A stretch of 18,246 bases of DNA from CAZOSF01 sp964582415 (GTDB lineage: Bacteria > Bacteroidota > Bacteroidia > Flavobacteriales > Flavobacteriaceae). Within the stretch, counting starts at the first letter, position 1; every line of letters begins with the position of its first letter. The notes under the pieces were generated by a model. It searched no databases and was not told where the DNA came from. It saw only the letters and a program-made list of their open reading frames with translations. Made by a program: the position numbers and the translations under genes. Below are positions 1-7,413 of the stretch, one piece after another. Location: contig CAZOSF010000050.1 in the NCBI GenBank assembly GCA_964582415.1, positions 1 to 18,246 of the forward strand, read 5' to 3'.

Positions 1-24
1 GAATCGAAATTTCATTCGAATCCG

Positions 25-402
25 ATGAAACAGACCGACCTAGATGCAGTTGAGCAGGAACTTTTGCAAAAAGAGTTCGATGCTGTATTGATGACGCAAT
101 TGATGGCGGCGGAAGAAAAGGTGGCCTTCCTAGAATCCCACAGGGAACCATTGCTCCACTCCAACTTCAAGGATTTCTATTTGCATCATCAGGATGTATT
201 TAAAACTGGTGAGCGTACCTCTTATGTTGTTTACCATACCCATACGTCATTCTATTGTCTTTGTCCTGGTAATGAACGCGAATTGCTATGGTCTGGGGGG
301 ATAGATTTAACAGGGCCAGGTAAAGAACATGCCTCCATCAAATCCTTCACGAAAAAGTTGATCAAAGCGATGAAACATCAATCGCTGTTGGAGAAAAACT
401 AA
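25..402 (+). CDS. Hypothetical protein, about 125 aa, possibly 5'-partial
   Basis: I do not recognise this family. From the ATG at 25 it encodes 125 residues with no signal peptide or membrane segment. It is mixed in composition: an acidic, helical-looking N-terminus (about residues 1-40), a central part rich in His, Tyr and Phe (about 45-80, including YHTHTSFYCLCPG) and a basic C-terminal helix. The frame stays open upstream of the ATG to base 1, so the real start may lie outside the window. A different frame (3-53) also reads open and could be the tail of an upstream gene, but it is too short to support. The stop at 400-402 sits one base from the stop of the convergent stress-protein gene, and there is no terminator between them. 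Function unknown. Confidence 0.6.
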   Translation: MKQTDLDAVEQELLQKEFDAVLMTQLMAAEEKVAFLESHREPLLHSNFKDFYLHHQDVFKTGERTSYVVYHTHTSFYCLCPGNERELLWSGGIDLTGPGKEHASIKSFTKKLIKAMKHQSLLEKN

Positions 403-403
403 T

Positions 404-1213
404 CTACTTTAGAACCAATAAAGGCACTCTGGTTTGATAGGTTATTTTGGTGTTTTCGGAACCGGAAAAAATTCTTGCAAAAAATCCTTTGGGCTGAATA
501 AAGATGGCATGCATGTCTACGGGGAAAAGTTGCTCGTAACTATTAACGGCATATTCGGTAGGAATATCTTCCAAAGGGTGATAATTGATTCCAGCAAATC
601 GTTCTAATAGTGCGCTCTTCGGAAGTTCTCGTTGGGTGTTTAGTTGCAGTACCTCTAAGGTAACGATATGATCCCTTAATAAACCTTCAAGAGGTTGTAG
701 TGCATCTGGATGGAATTCACCCTCTTCTGTAAGGGTAAAAAGTAGGGAGCTAAGTCCGTTAAAGCGATACCCTTCCGGAACGGCCAAAATCGGACAGCGT
801 ACATTTCGTATTACCCGTAGGGTATTACTTCCGAATAGCACCTCTTCAGCATCCGTGGCCCCATTAGTACCCATGATCACCAACTCGATAGATTCCTCGT
901 TCACCAATTGCTGAATGGCATCCTCCAAGCTGTCGAAATCGAAACGCGTTTCAAATTCGAAGGGTTGGTCTCGATACCTTTCGACAAAAGATTCTTTGAG
1001 ACCTTCCAATTGTTTTTTATTATCGTTGGCGATTGCCTCATAGATGGAAGTGGATGGGGCTCCAGCTATCAAATCGTCCGTTACAAAATGGGAGGGTTTT
1101 TGTATATTTAAGAAGAAAAATTCACAAGGCTGACGTTCGAACAATGCCAAGGCATAATCGATGGCATTCAATGAATTCTTTGAGAAATCGGTAGGAAGTA
1201 AGATGCGTTTCAT
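404..1213 (-). CDS. Universal stress protein, tandem-domain UspA family
   Basis: The product has 269 residues, the length usual for two-domain universal stress proteins of Bacteroidota and nearly twice a single Usp domain. The N-terminal domain (about 1-147) begins MKRILLPTDFS, the usual Usp first strand. It carries the ATP-binding loop pattern G-2x-G-9x-G-S/T-N as G115-TN-G118, then nine residues, then G128-S129-N130, so ATP binding is expected there. The C-terminal domain (about 150-269) is diverged and has no visible loop motif, as is common for second domains. The protein is cytoplasmic. Usp proteins help cells survive starvation, hypoxia and respiratory stress by mechanisms that vary. 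It is divergent from ccoI across 145 bp that contain a Crp/Fnr-like palindrome, which suggests oxygen-linked expression (inference). Only the family assignment is secure. Confidence 0.93.
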   Translation of the reverse strand: MKRILLPTDFSKNSLNAIDYALALFERQPCEFFFLNIQKPSHFVTDDLIAGAPSTSIYEAIANDNKKQLEGLKESFVERYRDQPFEFETRFDFDSLEDAIQQLVNEESIELVIMGTNGATDAEEVLFGSNTLRVIRNVRCPILAVPEGYRFNGLSSLLFTLTEEGEFHPDALQPLEGLLRDHIVTLEVLQLNTQRELPKSALLERFAGINYHPLEDIPTEYAVNSYEQLFPVDMHAIFIQPKGFFARIFSGSENTKITYQTRVPLLVLK

Positions 1214-1232
1214 GACGGCTGCATTGATAACT

Positions 1233-1240
1233 TAAAGATA
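1233..1240 (-). promoter_or_regulatory. Candidate -7 promoter element for the universal stress protein gene
   Basis: Read on the minus strand this is TATCTTTA, 7 of 8 to the Bacteroidetes TAnnTTTG consensus, and it ends 19 nt before the start codon at 1213. The Crp/Fnr-like palindrome at 1295-1306 lies 54 nt further upstream. That is about three helical turns more than the 23 nt seen at the class II-like promoters in this window. A class I contact is possible but unproven, and I see no clear -33 element. Confidence 0.35.
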
Positions 1241-1294
1241 CGCAGGTATTCCCTGTTTGGGCATGATTTTACTCATAAAAACCCTTCATTCAAC

Positions 1295-1306
1295 TGATAT
1301 TTGTCA
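1295..1306 (+). promoter_or_regulatory. Crp/Fnr-type operator upstream of ccoI
   Basis: The site is TGATATTTGTCA, of the form TGA-N6-TCA, inside the longer block AACTGATA-N4-TCATAGTT (1292-1311). That block is identical at 18 of 20 positions to the one ahead of ccoS (3744-3763). It ends 52 nt before the ccoI ATG and 23 nt before a TAnnTTTG-like box. By analogy with the FNR site (TTGAT-N4-ATCAA), a Crp/Fnr-superfamily activator is the likely binder (inference). No such regulator is encoded in the window. The site also lies in the promoter region of the divergent stress-protein gene. Confidence 0.7.
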
Positions 1307-1329
1307 TAGTTTCATTGTGGGCTCCTTAG

Positions 1330-1337
1330 GATTTTTG
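1330..1337 (+). promoter_or_regulatory. Candidate -7 promoter element for ccoI
   Basis: GATTTTTG matches TAnnTTTG at five of its six defined positions (G replaces the first T). It starts 23 nt after the operator at 1295-1306 and ends 21 nt before the ccoI ATG. Two other operator and box pairs in the window have the same 23-nt spacing, which supports this choice despite the mismatch. Confidence 0.5.
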
Positions 1338-1358
1338 CGCTAGATTCAACTAAAAAAC

Positions 1359-3734
1359 ATGAAGCACTGCTATCACTGTGGCGATCCGTGTAAGGAGGAT
1401 GCCATTACTCATGACGGTAAAGACTTTTGTTGTCACGGCTGTGCTACGGTTTATGATATTTTAAACCAAAACAATCTCACCTATTATTACGATCTGGAAA
1501 AAGCTCCGGGAATTTCCCCCGATGCGGTAGAAGGAAAATTCGATTTTCTCGACAACGAAAAGATTGCGAGTAAGTTATTGGAATTTGATGATGGTACGAT
1601 TCAGATAGTGGCCTTCTTAATACCCTCAATGCACTGTTCCTCCTGTATATGGGTTTTGGAAAACCTCCAAAAATTAAACGCTGGTGTAAAAACCTCCACC
1701 GTCGACTTCCCCAAAAAGACCATACGGGTTACTTTTTCAAAAGAGCAATTGAATTTAAAGGAGTTGGTAACTTTGTTGGCTAAACTGGGTTACGAACCCC
1801 ATATTTCCCTAGAGAATGCCGATCAAAAGAAACGGAAGATCAACAGAACATTGATCTATCAATTGGGAATTGCCGGATTCGCCTTTGGGAATGTTATGTT
1901 TTTATCCTTCCCAGAATATTTTCAGGTAGAAGAGTTCTGGTTGGAACGCTTTAAGCATGTCTTTCGATGGCTTATGTTCGCTTACTCGGTACCCGTGGTA
2001 TTTTATTCAGCCAAAGATTATTTCATCTCCGCTTTTAAGGGAATTCGTTCCGGCTTTTTAAACATCGATGTTCCCATTGCTTTGGGAATCACTGTTCTTT
2101 TTCTGAGGAGTACTTTGGACATCGTCATGGATTGGGGGACAGGTTTCTTCGACAGTCTAACGGGTCTCGTATTTTTCTTGCTGGTTGGTAAATTTTTCCA
2201 ACAGAAAACCTATTCTTACCTTTCTTTTGAACGCGATTATAAATCCTATTTTCCAATTGCTATTACACGCATTCGGGATCAAAAGGAAGAGCAGGTACCC
2301 GTTTATGAAATCGAGATAGGGGATCGACTTGTGATACGAAATAAAGAATTACTCCCTGTGGATGCTGTGTTGATTCGAGGCAATGCTTTGATCGATTATA
2401 GTTTTGTCACCGGTGAAGCAGCGCCCGTTTTTAAGGAATCGGGGGATAAGCTCTTTGCAGGTGGAAGACAGGAAGGAGGTATCATAGAAGTGCAAGCGAT
2501 TAAAAAAGTAGAGCAGAGTTACCTAACACAACTTTGGAGTAACGAGGTATTTGCGACAAACAAACAGCATTTATTTCAATCCCTTACCGATAAAATTAGC
2601 CGTCACTTTACTTTGGTTGTTTTATCCATTGCAGTGCTTGCTGCCGCTTTTTGGATCTTTTACGATCCCTCGAAAATCTTTCAAGTAGTAACCGCCGTTT
2701 TGATAGTGGCGTGCCCTTGCGCTATTGCGTTGGCTTCTCCGTTCACCTTAGGGAATATTCTACGGTACTTCGGAAAAAATAAGTTGTACCTTAAGGAGGC
2801 GTATATCATCGAACAGATGGCGCGAGTCGATACGGTGGTTTTCGATAAAACCGGTACGCTAACAACCCATGCTGAAAGTCAGATTAGTTATGAAGGTGTG
2901 CCACTCACCGACGAAGAGCTAACCTTGCTCACCAGTTCCCTTCGTGCATCGAATCACCCTTTGAGTAGAGCATTGTACGAAATGCTGAATACGAACAATA
3001 TTACCACCTTAGACTCCTTCGAAGAGGTAACTGGGAAGGGAATTGCAGCTTCCAGCAATCAAAGAACCATGAAAATTGGTTCTCCCACTTTTGTGAAAGC
3101 CGATTCAATCCAAGAACAGGAAAACAAGACCTCGGTGTATATTTCCAGCAATGACGATTTCAAAGGACGCTTTGTATTTCACAATGCCTATCGAGATGGT
3201 CTATCCCAAGTATTCCAGGAATTGGCCGCCGATAAGGAGCTGGTGATATTATCGGGTGATAACGATAGTGAGCGAAAAAGACTGGAAATGATTATGCCCA
3301 AAGGGGCAGTAATGTTGTTCGATCAAAGGCCTGAGGATAAGCTGCAATTTATTCGTGATCTACAAAGCAATGGGAAACATGTAATGATGGTAGGGGATGG
3401 GTTAAACGATGCCGGAGCTCTGGCACAGAGTCAGGTAGGTATTGTGGTTTCTGAAAATGTGAACGTATTTTCGCCCGCCTGCGATGGCATTCTGGATGCT
3501 ACTAAATTTCGATGGCTTCCGAACTTTTTCAAATTGTCACACAAAGGCATGCAAATCATAAAGTGGAGTTTTCTGCTCTCCTTCGTCTATAATATCATAG
3601 GTTTAAGTTTTGCCGTCACTGGGCATTTAGCCCCTGTGGTTGCTGCAATCCTGATGCCATTAAGTTCGATAAGTATAGTTATGTTTACCTCGATAATGAC
3701 CTATATTTATGGAACTAAGTTTTTAAAGGATTAA
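1359..3734 (+). CDS. ccoI: Copper-translocating P-type ATPase for cbb3 oxidase assembly (CcoI/FixI)
   Basis: This 791-residue P1B-type ATPase probably exports Cu(I) across the inner membrane for insertion into the oxidase. Its N-terminus is Cys-rich (C4, C7, C11, C24, C25, C28), like the metal-binding segment preceding the HMA domain in FixI-type pumps. An HMA domain follows (about 82-150) with C93-SS-C96. Membrane segments lie at about 165-280, then the actuator loop with TGEA (351-354) and the CPC metal-transport motif C452-P-C454. The phosphorylation motif D496-KTGT, the SxHP motif at 531-534 and the GDGLND hinge (679-684) are all intact. Two C-terminal helices end the protein. It starts at an ATG without a clear Shine-Dalgarno and lies 72 nt before ccoS. 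Its role in the oxidase locus is inferred from context; the ATPase class is certain. Confidence 0.95.
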   Translation: MKHCYHCGDPCKEDAITHDGKDFCCHGCATVYDILNQNNLTYYYDLEKAPGISPDAVEGKFDFLDNEKIASKLLEFDDGTIQIVAFLIPSMHCSSCIWVLENLQKLNAGVKTSTVDFPKKTIRVTFSKEQLNLKELVTLLAKLGYEPHISLENADQKKRKINRTLIYQLGIAGFAFGNVMFLSFPEYFQVEEFWLERFKHVFRWLMFAYSVPVVFYSAKDYFISAFKGIRSGFLNIDVPIALGITVLFLRSTLDIVMDWGTGFFDSLTGLVFFLLVGKFFQQKTYSYLSFERDYKSYFPIAITRIRDQKEEQVPVYEIEIGDRLVIRNKELLPVDAVLIRGNALIDYSFVTGEAAPVFKESGDKLFAGGRQEGGIIEVQAIKKVEQSYLTQLWSNEVFATNKQHLFQSLTDKISRHFTLVVLSIAVLAAAFWIFYDPSKIFQVVTAVLIVACPCAIALASPFTLGNILRYFGKNKLYLKEAYIIEQMARVDTVVFDKTGTLTTHAESQISYEGVPLTDEELTLLTSSLRASNHPLSRALYEMLNTNNITTLDSFEEVTGKGIAASSNQRTMKIGSPTFVKADSIQEQENKTSVYISSNDDFKGRFVFHNAYRDGLSQVFQELAADKELVILSGDNDSERKRLEMIMPKGAVMLFDQRPEDKLQFIRDLQSNGKHVMMVGDGLNDAGALAQSQVGIVVSENVNVFSPACDGILDATKFRWLPNFFKLSHKGMQIIKWSFLLSFVYNIIGLSFAVTGHLAPVVAAILMPLSSISIVMFTSIMTYIYGTKFLKD

Positions 3735-3746
3735 AAATTTGGAAAC

Positions 3747-3758
3747 TGATAATTATCA
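3747..3758 (+). promoter_or_regulatory. Crp/Fnr-type operator upstream of ccoS-ccoNO
   Basis: TGATAATTATCA is a perfect 12-bp palindrome lying between the ccoI stop (3734) and the ccoS ATG (3807), 48 nt from that ATG. It shares the 20-bp block AACTGATA-N4-TCATAGTT with the ccoI site. A TAnnTTTG-like box follows after 23 nt. Together these suggest that ccoS-ccoNO-ccoQ-ccoP has its own low-oxygen-activated promoter instead of depending on read-through from ccoI. Confidence 0.75.
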
Positions 3759-3781
3759 TAGTTGATACTAGGGTATCCATC

Positions 3782-3789
3782 TATTTTTA
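3782..3789 (+). promoter_or_regulatory. Candidate -7 promoter element for ccoS-ccoNO
   Basis: TATTTTTA differs from TAnnTTTG only at the last base. It starts 23 nt after the palindrome at 3747-3758 and ends 17 nt before the ccoS ATG, the same layout as at ccoI and hemN. Confidence 0.5.
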
Positions 3790-3806
3790 CGAAATATTTA
3801 ACATTT

Positions 3807-3998
3807 ATGTCAATCATCTACATGCTTCTTGCCATCAGCGTCGTTGTGGCGATTTTATTTTTCATTGTATTTCTCATTTCCGTGCGAAGTGGTCAATACG
3901 ATGATACGTATACGCCTTCAATTCGCATGTTATTTGAGGATGAGTTGATTGATGAAAGTTCGAAGGAAAAACCAATAACCGAAAACGATAACCAATAA
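3807..3998 (+). CDS. ccoS: cbb3-type oxidase assembly protein CcoS
   Basis: CcoS is a small single-span membrane protein needed for cofactor insertion (heme and CuB) into cbb3 oxidase. The start chosen is the ATG at 3807, giving MSIIYMLLAIS and 63 residues. A longer frame from a TTG at 3762 would run back across the promoter and gives an N-terminus unlike CcoS. One hydrophobic segment spans about residues 4-27. It is followed by the short RSGQYDDTYTPSIRMLF stretch, typical of CcoS proteins (Gly/Gln-Tyr-Asp-Asp after the membrane), and an acidic tail. The gene sits between ccoI and ccoNO, with 6 nt before the ccoNO ATG, so the two are probably co-transcribed. Position, size and the QYDD-type motif together support the call. 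Confidence 0.88.
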   Translation: MSIIYMLLAISVVVAILFFIVFLISVRSGQYDDTYTPSIRMLFEDELIDESSKEKPITENDNQ

Positions 3999-4004
3999 AC
4001 TATT

Positions 4005-6200
4005 ATGGAAGTAGAGAAGTTTTATTACGACAACAAGATCGTTAAGAATTTCCTCTATGCTACCCTTTTATGGGGTATTGTAGGGATGTCCGTGGGCCTA
4101 TTGTTGGCCTTTATGTTTTTATTCCCCAACCTAACGGACGGGATTTCATGGCTTAGCTTTGGTCGACTTCGACCTTTGCATACCAATGCTGTGATTTTCG
4201 CCTTTGTGGGGAACGCTATTTTTGCAGGGGTCTACTACTCCTTGCAGCGTTTGCTTAAAGCAAGAATGTGGAGTGACTTTCTTAGCAAATTCAATTTTTG
4301 GGGATGGCAATTGATAATTGTATCAGCTGCCGTTACACTACCATTGGGAATTACTACTTCCAAGGAATATGCAGAATTAGAATGGCCCATTGATATTGCT
4401 ATTGCTCTAGTTTGGGTTGCCTTTGGTGCCAATATGATTGGAACTATACTAAAGAGAAGACAACGACATTTATATGTTGCGATCTGGTTCTACTTAGCCA
4501 CTTTTGTGACTGTGGCAGTACTTCACATCGTTAATAGTATGGCGTTACCAGTAAGTTTCTTAAAAAGTTATTCTGCTTATGCTGGTGTTCAAGACGCTTT
4601 GGTACAGTGGTGGTATGGTCACAATGCGGTGGCATTCTTCCTGACCACTCCATTCCTTGGGTTGATGTACTATTTCGTGCCTAAGGCAGCTAATCGTCCA
4701 GTGTATTCCTATAAGCTATCCATCGTACACTTTTGGTCGTTGATCTTCATCTATATCTGGGCTGGTCCTCACCATTTGTTGTACTCAGCGTTACCGGATT
4801 GGGCCCAGAGTCTGGGAGTAGCTTTCTCGGTAATGTTGATCGCTCCTTCCTGGGGAGGTATGATCAACGGGTTGTTGACCCTTAGAGGCGCTTGGGATAA
4901 AGTGCGAACCAACCCAGTATTGAAATTTATGGTGGTTGCAATTACCGGTTATGGTATGGCAACCTTCGAGGGACCCATGCTTTCCTTAAAAAACGTAAAT
5001 GCTATCGCACACTTTACCGATTGGATTATTGCGCACGTGCACGTAGGAGCCTTGGCTTGGAACGGATTCTTGACCTTCGGTATGGTTTACTGGTTGGTAC
5101 CTAGATTGTTCAAAACACAATTATGGTCAACGAAACTGGCTAATGCACACTTTTGGATCGGTACCTTGGGTATCATTTTATATGCGCTTCCGATGTACGT
5201 GGCTGGATTTGTTCAGGCCTTTATGTGGAAGCAGTTCGAACCCACAGGTGTCCTTACCTATGGAAACTTCCTGGAAACCGTTCAACAGATCATGCCAATG
5301 TATATGATGCGAGCAGTGGGCGGAACACTTTACTTGGTTGGAGTGGTTATGCTAATCTATAATGTGGTTGTAACCATCAAGCACGGAAGCAAAGTAACCG
5401 ATGAATTGGCGGAAGCTGCCCCATTGTCTAAAGTGACCAAGCATAGAACGGCCAAGGAAGGCTATCACACCTGGCTGGAAAGACGTCCAGTTAAATTAAC
5501 CATTTATGCAACTATCGCTATTTTGATTGGTGGTATGGTACAGATAATACCTTCCCTAATTGTAGATGATTATGTGCCCAAAATCACCAGTGTAAAACCA
5601 TATACACCGCTTGAATTGGAAGGACGCGATCTCTATATCCGTGAAAGCTGTAATGCTTGCCACTCTCAATTGGTCCGACCTTTCCGTAGTGAAGTCGCAC
5701 GATATGGTGAATACAGTAAATCTGGGGAATATGTATACGACCGACCTTTCTTGTGGGGTAGTAAACGTACGGGTCCCGATCTACATAGAATAGGTGGTAA
5801 GTATAACGATAACTGGCACTTCAATCACTTCTGGGATCCACAGACGGTTTCTGAAGGTTCGATTATGCCACGTTATACCTGGTTGATTAAAAACGAACTG
5901 GATAAGTCACAAACAGAGGCCAAGATGAAGACCTTGGTGAGTTTGGGTGTGCCTTATACAGAAGAGGAAATTGCAAAGGCACAGGAAGCCATGGCAGAAC
6001 AGGGTGCTCAGATTGAGAACAACCTATTGAACGATCCAGATTTTGCAACTACCTATAATTCGGAAAAACAAGCAGCTCAGCAAAGTGGTGAAGCATTTGT
6101 TGAAATGCGCAATCGGGAAGTAGTAGCTATCATTGCTTACTTGCAAAGACTGGGAACAGATATCAAAGTGAAGTCGAACGAAGAGCTAACCAGCCAATAA
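4005..6200 (+). CDS. ccoNO: Fused cbb3-type cytochrome c oxidase subunits I and II (CcoN-CcoO)
   Basis: The product has 731 residues and fuses the catalytic heme-copper subunit to the c-type cytochrome subunit, as in other Bacteroidota. The CcoN part (about 1-465) has twelve or so membrane helices with all metal ligands: H59 and H346 for low-spin heme b, H344 for heme b3, and H206, H256 and H257 for CuB. Y250 stands where the cross-linked active-site Tyr is expected. These positions are one lower than my recollection of the Pseudomonas stutzeri CcoN numbering. A further helix (about 495-520) anchors the CcoO part, with the heme c motif C549-NA-C552-H553 and the probable axial Met M621 (SIMPRYTW). 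A polar, Gln- and Glu-rich tail follows. It reduces oxygen to water with high affinity. Eleven nucleotides separate it from ccoQ. Confidence 0.97.
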   Translation: MEVEKFYYDNKIVKNFLYATLLWGIVGMSVGLLLAFMFLFPNLTDGISWLSFGRLRPLHTNAVIFAFVGNAIFAGVYYSLQRLLKARMWSDFLSKFNFWGWQLIIVSAAVTLPLGITTSKEYAELEWPIDIAIALVWVAFGANMIGTILKRRQRHLYVAIWFYLATFVTVAVLHIVNSMALPVSFLKSYSAYAGVQDALVQWWYGHNAVAFFLTTPFLGLMYYFVPKAANRPVYSYKLSIVHFWSLIFIYIWAGPHHLLYSALPDWAQSLGVAFSVMLIAPSWGGMINGLLTLRGAWDKVRTNPVLKFMVVAITGYGMATFEGPMLSLKNVNAIAHFTDWIIAHVHVGALAWNGFLTFGMVYWLVPRLFKTQLWSTKLANAHFWIGTLGIILYALPMYVAGFVQAFMWKQFEPTGVLTYGNFLETVQQIMPMYMMRAVGGTLYLVGVVMLIYNVVVTIKHGSKVTDELAEAAPLSKVTKHRTAKEGYHTWLERRPVKLTIYATIAILIGGMVQIIPSLIVDDYVPKITSVKPYTPLELEGRDLYIRESCNACHSQLVRPFRSEVARYGEYSKSGEYVYDRPFLWGSKRTGPDLHRIGGKYNDNWHFNHFWDPQTVSEGSIMPRYTWLIKNELDKSQTEAKMKTLVSLGVPYTEEEIAKAQEAMAEQGAQIENNLLNDPDFATTYNSEKQAAQQSGEAFVEMRNREVVAIIAYLQRLGTDIKVKSNEELTSQ

Positions 6201-6211
6201 ACCAGTAAGCC

Positions 6212-6409
6212 ATGTTGAAATTTGTAAAAGGAAATCTGGAAAATATCGATGGGGTAGAAATCTACCCGATCATATCATTGCTCATCTTCTTCGTATTTTT
6301 TCTATTGCTTTTCTGGTGGGTATTTACCGCCAAGAAGGCACATATCGATGAAGTTAGCAACATACCTTTAGAAGATACAGACAATACTAACCACAATATT
6401 AGCTTATGA
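6212..6409 (+). CDS. ccoQ: CcoQ-like small subunit of cbb3 oxidase
   Basis: This 65-residue protein has one long hydrophobic segment (about residues 17-40, rich in Phe and Leu, ending FWWVFTAKK) and an acidic C-terminal tail. This is the usual shape of CcoQ/FixQ, a non-catalytic subunit that stabilises the interaction of CcoP with the core. Sequence conservation in this family is weak, so the call rests mainly on size, topology and its place between ccoNO and ccoP. Its TGA stop overlaps the ccoP ATG (ATGA, 6406-6409), implying translational coupling. Confidence 0.82.
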   Translation: MLKFVKGNLENIDGVEIYPIISLLIFFVFFLLLFWWVFTAKKAHIDEVSNIPLEDTDNTNHNISL

Positions 6410-7362
6410 AATCAGCAGCATCATATATAAGAGTCATTGCCTTTATGGTCATCGCCTTCTTATTGTTGGAATTTACCATCGATTCAGGAGACCAAATGGC
6501 CATTGAGAAATATCCGATCATTTGGGGGGTTCTTGCCATGCTATTCCTCTTTGCAGTTGCCATTGAGGTGGTTGCGGAAACCCTTAAGAGTATTTTATAC
6601 CGCGGATTATCCGAAGACGCCCAAAAGCGCTACCTTAAAGCTGAAGAAGCCAGAAAATCTCAGCAGTTTGTAGGTTTGAAGCGTATCTATAATAAACTGA
6701 AAGGTGGTAAACCCATCGAAGAAGAGGGAGAAATTGTTTTGGACCACAACTACGATGGAATCCGAGAATTGGATAATCGTCTTCCCCCTTGGTGGCTCTA
6801 CGGATTCTATATTACAATGGTATTTGCAGCCATTTATTTGTTGAGATATCATGTATTCGATGGTGTGAAACAGGCACAAGAATTTGAGATTGAAATGGAA
6901 GAAGCCCGCCTTGCGGTTGAGGAATATAAGAAAACTGCCAAAGATCTTATCGATGCGAGTACTGTAGAATTGCTAACCGATGCGGCCGATCTAACAGCAG
7001 GGCAGAATATCTTTAACCAAAACTGTGTGGCTTGTCACAAAGCCGACGGAGGTGGAGGTATTGGGCCCAACCTAACCGACCCATATTGGATTTTGGGCGG
7101 TGGAATTAAAAATGTATTTACAACCATATCCGAAGGTGGTCGTTCCGGGAAAGGAATGGTGGCTTGGAAAAATGACTTAAAACCAAGTGAAATCGCCCAG
7201 GTAGCTAGTTATGTACTTAGCTTCCAAGGAACAACACCTGCGGAACCAAAAGATCCTGAAGGGGAAATTTGGGTGGATCCCAATGCCCCGACCGAAACCA
7301 ACAACCCTCAGCAAGAAGTCGTGACGGATTCCACCTCGGTGGATATAACCGTACGAGATTAA
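6406..7362 (+). CDS. ccoP: cbb3-type cytochrome c oxidase subunit III (CcoP), mono-heme
   Basis: CcoP passes electrons from soluble or quinol-derived donors to the CcoO heme. This 318-residue form has two or three membrane segments (about 8-24, 36-60 and 130-148). The conserved CcoP stretch DHNYDGIRELDNRLPPWW (113-130) lies just before the last of these. A helical linker with coiled-coil-like charge follows (about 155-185). Then comes one cytochrome c domain with C207-VA-C210-H211 and probable axial Met M251 (GKGMVAW). Proteobacterial CcoP has two heme c domains; one is normal for Bacteroidota. The C-terminus (about 278-318) is acidic and Pro-rich. A strong hairpin begins 7 nt after the stop. 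Confidence 0.96.
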   Translation: MKSAASYIRVIAFMVIAFLLLEFTIDSGDQMAIEKYPIIWGVLAMLFLFAVAIEVVAETLKSILYRGLSEDAQKRYLKAEEARKSQQFVGLKRIYNKLKGGKPIEEEGEIVLDHNYDGIRELDNRLPPWWLYGFYITMVFAAIYLLRYHVFDGVKQAQEFEIEMEEARLAVEEYKKTAKDLIDASTVELLTDAADLTAGQNIFNQNCVACHKADGGGGIGPNLTDPYWILGGGIKNVFTTISEGGRSGKGMVAWKNDLKPSEIAQVASYVLSFQGTTPAEPKDPEGEIWVDPNAPTETNNPQQEVVTDSTSVDITVRD

Positions 7363-7368
7363 TGATTG

Positions 7369-7395
7369 AAAGAGCCCCCGAATCGGGGGCTCTTT
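7369..7395 (+). terminator. Perfect 13-bp inverted repeat between ccoP and ccoG, probable terminator or attenuator
   Basis: The two arms, AAAGAGCCCCCGA (7369-7381) and its exact complement (7383-7395), are separated by one base, giving a very stable GC-rich stem. The 3' T-run is only TTT, so termination may be partial. That would lower expression of ccoG and ccoH relative to the oxidase subunits, or protect the 3' end of the upstream message. The stem is symmetrical and could act on both strands. The open frame of ccoG extends back through it, which argues against starting CcoG upstream of it. Confidence 0.75.
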
Positions 7396-7413
7396 AACCT
7401 AAAATTCATTGCT

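Noticed and set aside
3..53. Tail of an upstream gene in frame 3 (ending TGA at 51-53)
   Set aside because: Only 16 codons are visible. It reads protein-like but cannot be told from chance, and it overlaps the 125-aa frame.
3762..3806. Longer CcoS reading from a TTG at 3762
   Set aside because: It would extend across the -7 box and nearly to the operator, and its N-terminus (MILGYPSIF) does not resemble CcoS. The ATG at 3807 gives the expected hydrophobic start.
4005..6200. CcoN-CcoO fusion as a novel gene fusion
   Set aside because: All ligands of both halves are present and this fusion is the normal state in Bacteroidota, so it is not an oddity. The mono-heme CcoP is likewise typical.
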